From positions 1-15,169 of the forward strand of contig CAZZZH010000097.1 in assembly GCA_964658445.1 (NCBI GenBank): a stretch of 15,169 nucleotides of DNA, written 5' to 3'. The notes beneath the pieces were generated by a model, which saw nothing but the letters and a program-made list of their open reading frames with translations, had not been told where the DNA came from and searched no databases. The position numbers and the translations under genes were made by a program. The stretch comes from Ilyomonas sp964658445. GTDB taxonomy: Bacteria > Bacteroidota > Bacteroidia > Chitinophagales > Chitinophagaceae. Below are positions 14,060 to 15,169 of the stretch, piece by piece. The stretch's first letter is position 1. Every line of letters begins with the position of its first letter.

Positions 14060-15169
14060 TTATTTACCCAATTTCACTTTTAGATTCTTATCTAACTCTT
14101 CTAAAAATTCTTCTGTATAAAGATAATCTGTGCCATGCTGAACCTTTGGTTTGATAGTGATGGCAAGGTCTTTAGTCATCTTACCGCTTTCTACGGTTTC
14201 AATGCAAACGGCTTCTAAAGCATGACAGAAATCAATCAGTTCCTGGTTGTTATCCAGCTTGCCGCGAAACTCTAAACCGCGCGTCCACGCAAAGATAGAA
14301 GCAATTGGATTAGTAGAGGTCGGGTTGCCTTTCTGATGTTCGCGGTAGTGGCGCGTAACCGTTCCATGCGCAGCTTCTGCTTCAATGGTTTTGCCATCGG
14401 GCGTAACCAATGTTGAAGTCATCAAACCCAAGCTGCCAAAGCCTTGTGCTACGGTATCGCTTTGCACATCGCCATCATAATTCTTACAAGCCCATACAAA
14501 ATTACCGTTCCATTTTAAGGCACTGGCAACCATATCATCAATCAAACGATGCTCGTACGTAATGCCCGCTTCGTCAAATTTGTTTTTAAATTCCTTTTGA
14601 TAAATATCTTCAAAAATATCTTTGAAGCGACCATCGTATTTTTTTAGAATGGTATTTTTTGTTGAGAGATACAACGGCCATTTTTTTGTTAATGCCTGGT
14701 TGAAACAGGCACGTGCGAAACCGCTGATGCTTTCATCGGTATTGTACATAGCTAAGGCTACGCCGTCGCCTTTAAAATTATACACTTCAAATTCCTGCTT
14801 CGTACCATCTTCTCCTTCAAACTTTATAGTCAGTTTGCCTTTGCCTTTGGTAACAAAATCAGTTGCGCGATATTGGTCTCCAAATGCATGACGACCGATG
14901 CAAATAGGCGCTGTCCAGTTGGGCACCAGGCGTGGTACATTGTTACAAACAATTGGCTCGCGAAACACTGTGCCATCAAGGATGTTGCGGATGGTGCCGT
15001 TCGGGCTTTTCCACATCTGCTTCAAGCCGAATTCTTCCACACGAGCTTCGTCGGGCGTGATGGTGGCGCACTTGATACCAACACCATATTCTTTAATGGC
15101 ATTAGCAGCATCTACGGTTACCTGGTCGTTGGTTTCGTCCCGGTATTCAATACCAAGGTCGTAGTATTT
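14060..15169 (-). CDS. icd: NADP-dependent isocitrate dehydrogenase, eukaryotic-like homodimer type (5' end missing)
   Basis: The enzyme oxidises isocitrate to 2-oxoglutarate with NADPH formation in the TCA cycle. The frame is open to the window edge, so 369 residues are visible and roughly the first 40 are missing. The GTG at 15040 is an internal valine codon, not a start. KYYDLGIEYRDET at the visible N-terminus, CATITPDEARVEEF and WKSPNGTIRNILDGTVFREP are the substrate-binding region. LIDDMVASALKWNGNFVWAC and NYDGDVQSDTVAQGFGSLG carry the metal-binding aspartates. EAAHGTVTRHYREHQKG, with Arg-His after the HGTVT loop, is the NADP-recognising segment of the family that includes mammalian IDH1/2, not the E. 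coli Icd type. A strong terminator follows. Confidence 0.96.
   Translation of the reverse strand, partial: KYYDLGIEYRDETNDQVTVDAANAIKEYGVGIKCATITPDEARVEEFGLKQMWKSPNGTIRNILDGTVFREPIVCNNVPRLVPNWTAPICIGRHAFGDQYRATDFVTKGKGKLTIKFEGEDGTKQEFEVYNFKGDGVALAMYNTDESISGFARACFNQALTKKWPLYLSTKNTILKKYDGRFKDIFEDIYQKEFKNKFDEAGITYEHRLIDDMVASALKWNGNFVWACKNYDGDVQSDTVAQGFGSLGLMTSTLVTPDGKTIEAEAAHGTVTRHYREHQKGNPTSTNPIASIFAWTRGLEFRGKLDNNQELIDFCHALEAVCIETVESGKMTKDLAITIKPKVQHGTDYLYTEEFLEELDKNLKVKLGK

Noticed and set aside
8878..15169. A coordinated catabolic cluster (E1, scoAB, icd)
   Set aside because: The genes are separated by divergent or convergent neighbours and terminators, and the E2 and E3 partners are absent. 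Proximity alone does not support an operon or a new system.
1..15169. Mobile elements, CRISPR arrays, toxin-antitoxin or phage-defence loci
   Set aside because: No transposase, integrase, long terminal repeats, regularly spaced repeats or defence-type motifs were seen. The tRNA-Asn has no adjacent integrase and no repeated 3' end suggesting an attachment site.

Overview
This 15.2-kb window reads as chromosomal backbone of a Bacteroidota bacterium, most likely from the Chitinophagaceae or a close relative. The case rests on four things: promoters of the TTTG-N19-TAnnTTTG type instead of -35/-10 boxes; start codons mostly without a Shine-Dalgarno sequence; a single-chain E1 alpha-beta 2-oxoacid dehydrogenase; and the protein-level character of pyrF, hflX, panD and the others. 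The taxonomic call is inference from family knowledge, because no database search was possible.

Layout. 1-758 (+) is the 3' end of a SurA/PpiC-like periplasmic peptidyl-prolyl isomerase, closed by a perfect 18-bp hairpin. 856-1677 (+) is pyrF (OMP decarboxylase) and 1803-2990 (+) is hflX, which starts with TTG. 3077-3150 (+) is tRNA-Asn(GTT), with a textbook Bacteroidota promoter and a terminator. 3377-5167 (+) is a PoxB/YdaP-like thiamine-diphosphate enzyme ending in a terminator. A block of minus-strand genes follows: a PAP2 phosphatase (5439-6026), an unrecognised 84-residue membrane protein (6402-6656), and the coupled pair panD (7341-7685) and rfaE2 (6850-7341). Diverging from panD are a 76-residue lipoprotein (7801-8031) and cmk (8070-8747). 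The large fused E1 gene (8878-11271, -) diverges from a plsC-type acyltransferase (11509-12273, +). The window closes with minus-strand scoB (12350-13009) and scoA (13064-13756), a strong hairpin terminator, and a 5'-truncated NADP-isocitrate dehydrogenase (14060-15169).

How the genes fit together. They are mainly housekeeping: pyrimidine synthesis (pyrF, cmk), coenzyme A supply (panD), envelope precursors and phospholipids (rfaE2, plsC, possibly the PAP2 protein), and central carbon/acyl-CoA metabolism (the E1 fusion, scoAB, icd, the pyruvate-oxidase-like enzyme). Apart from the panD-rfaE2 and scoA-scoB pairs, they look like separate transcription units.

I see no mobile element, CRISPR array, toxin-antitoxin pair or defence locus, and no convincing undescribed multigene system. 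The most interesting signals are regulatory. Three genes (pyrF, panD, E1) have a TAnnTTTG box only 4-7 bases before the ATG, predicting leaderless or near-leaderless mRNAs. Two kinds of inverted repeat sit in the E1/plsC divergent region. A repeated AAAAACGATTT word lies at two promoters. A hairpin arm appears to double as the upstream part of the pyrF promoter.
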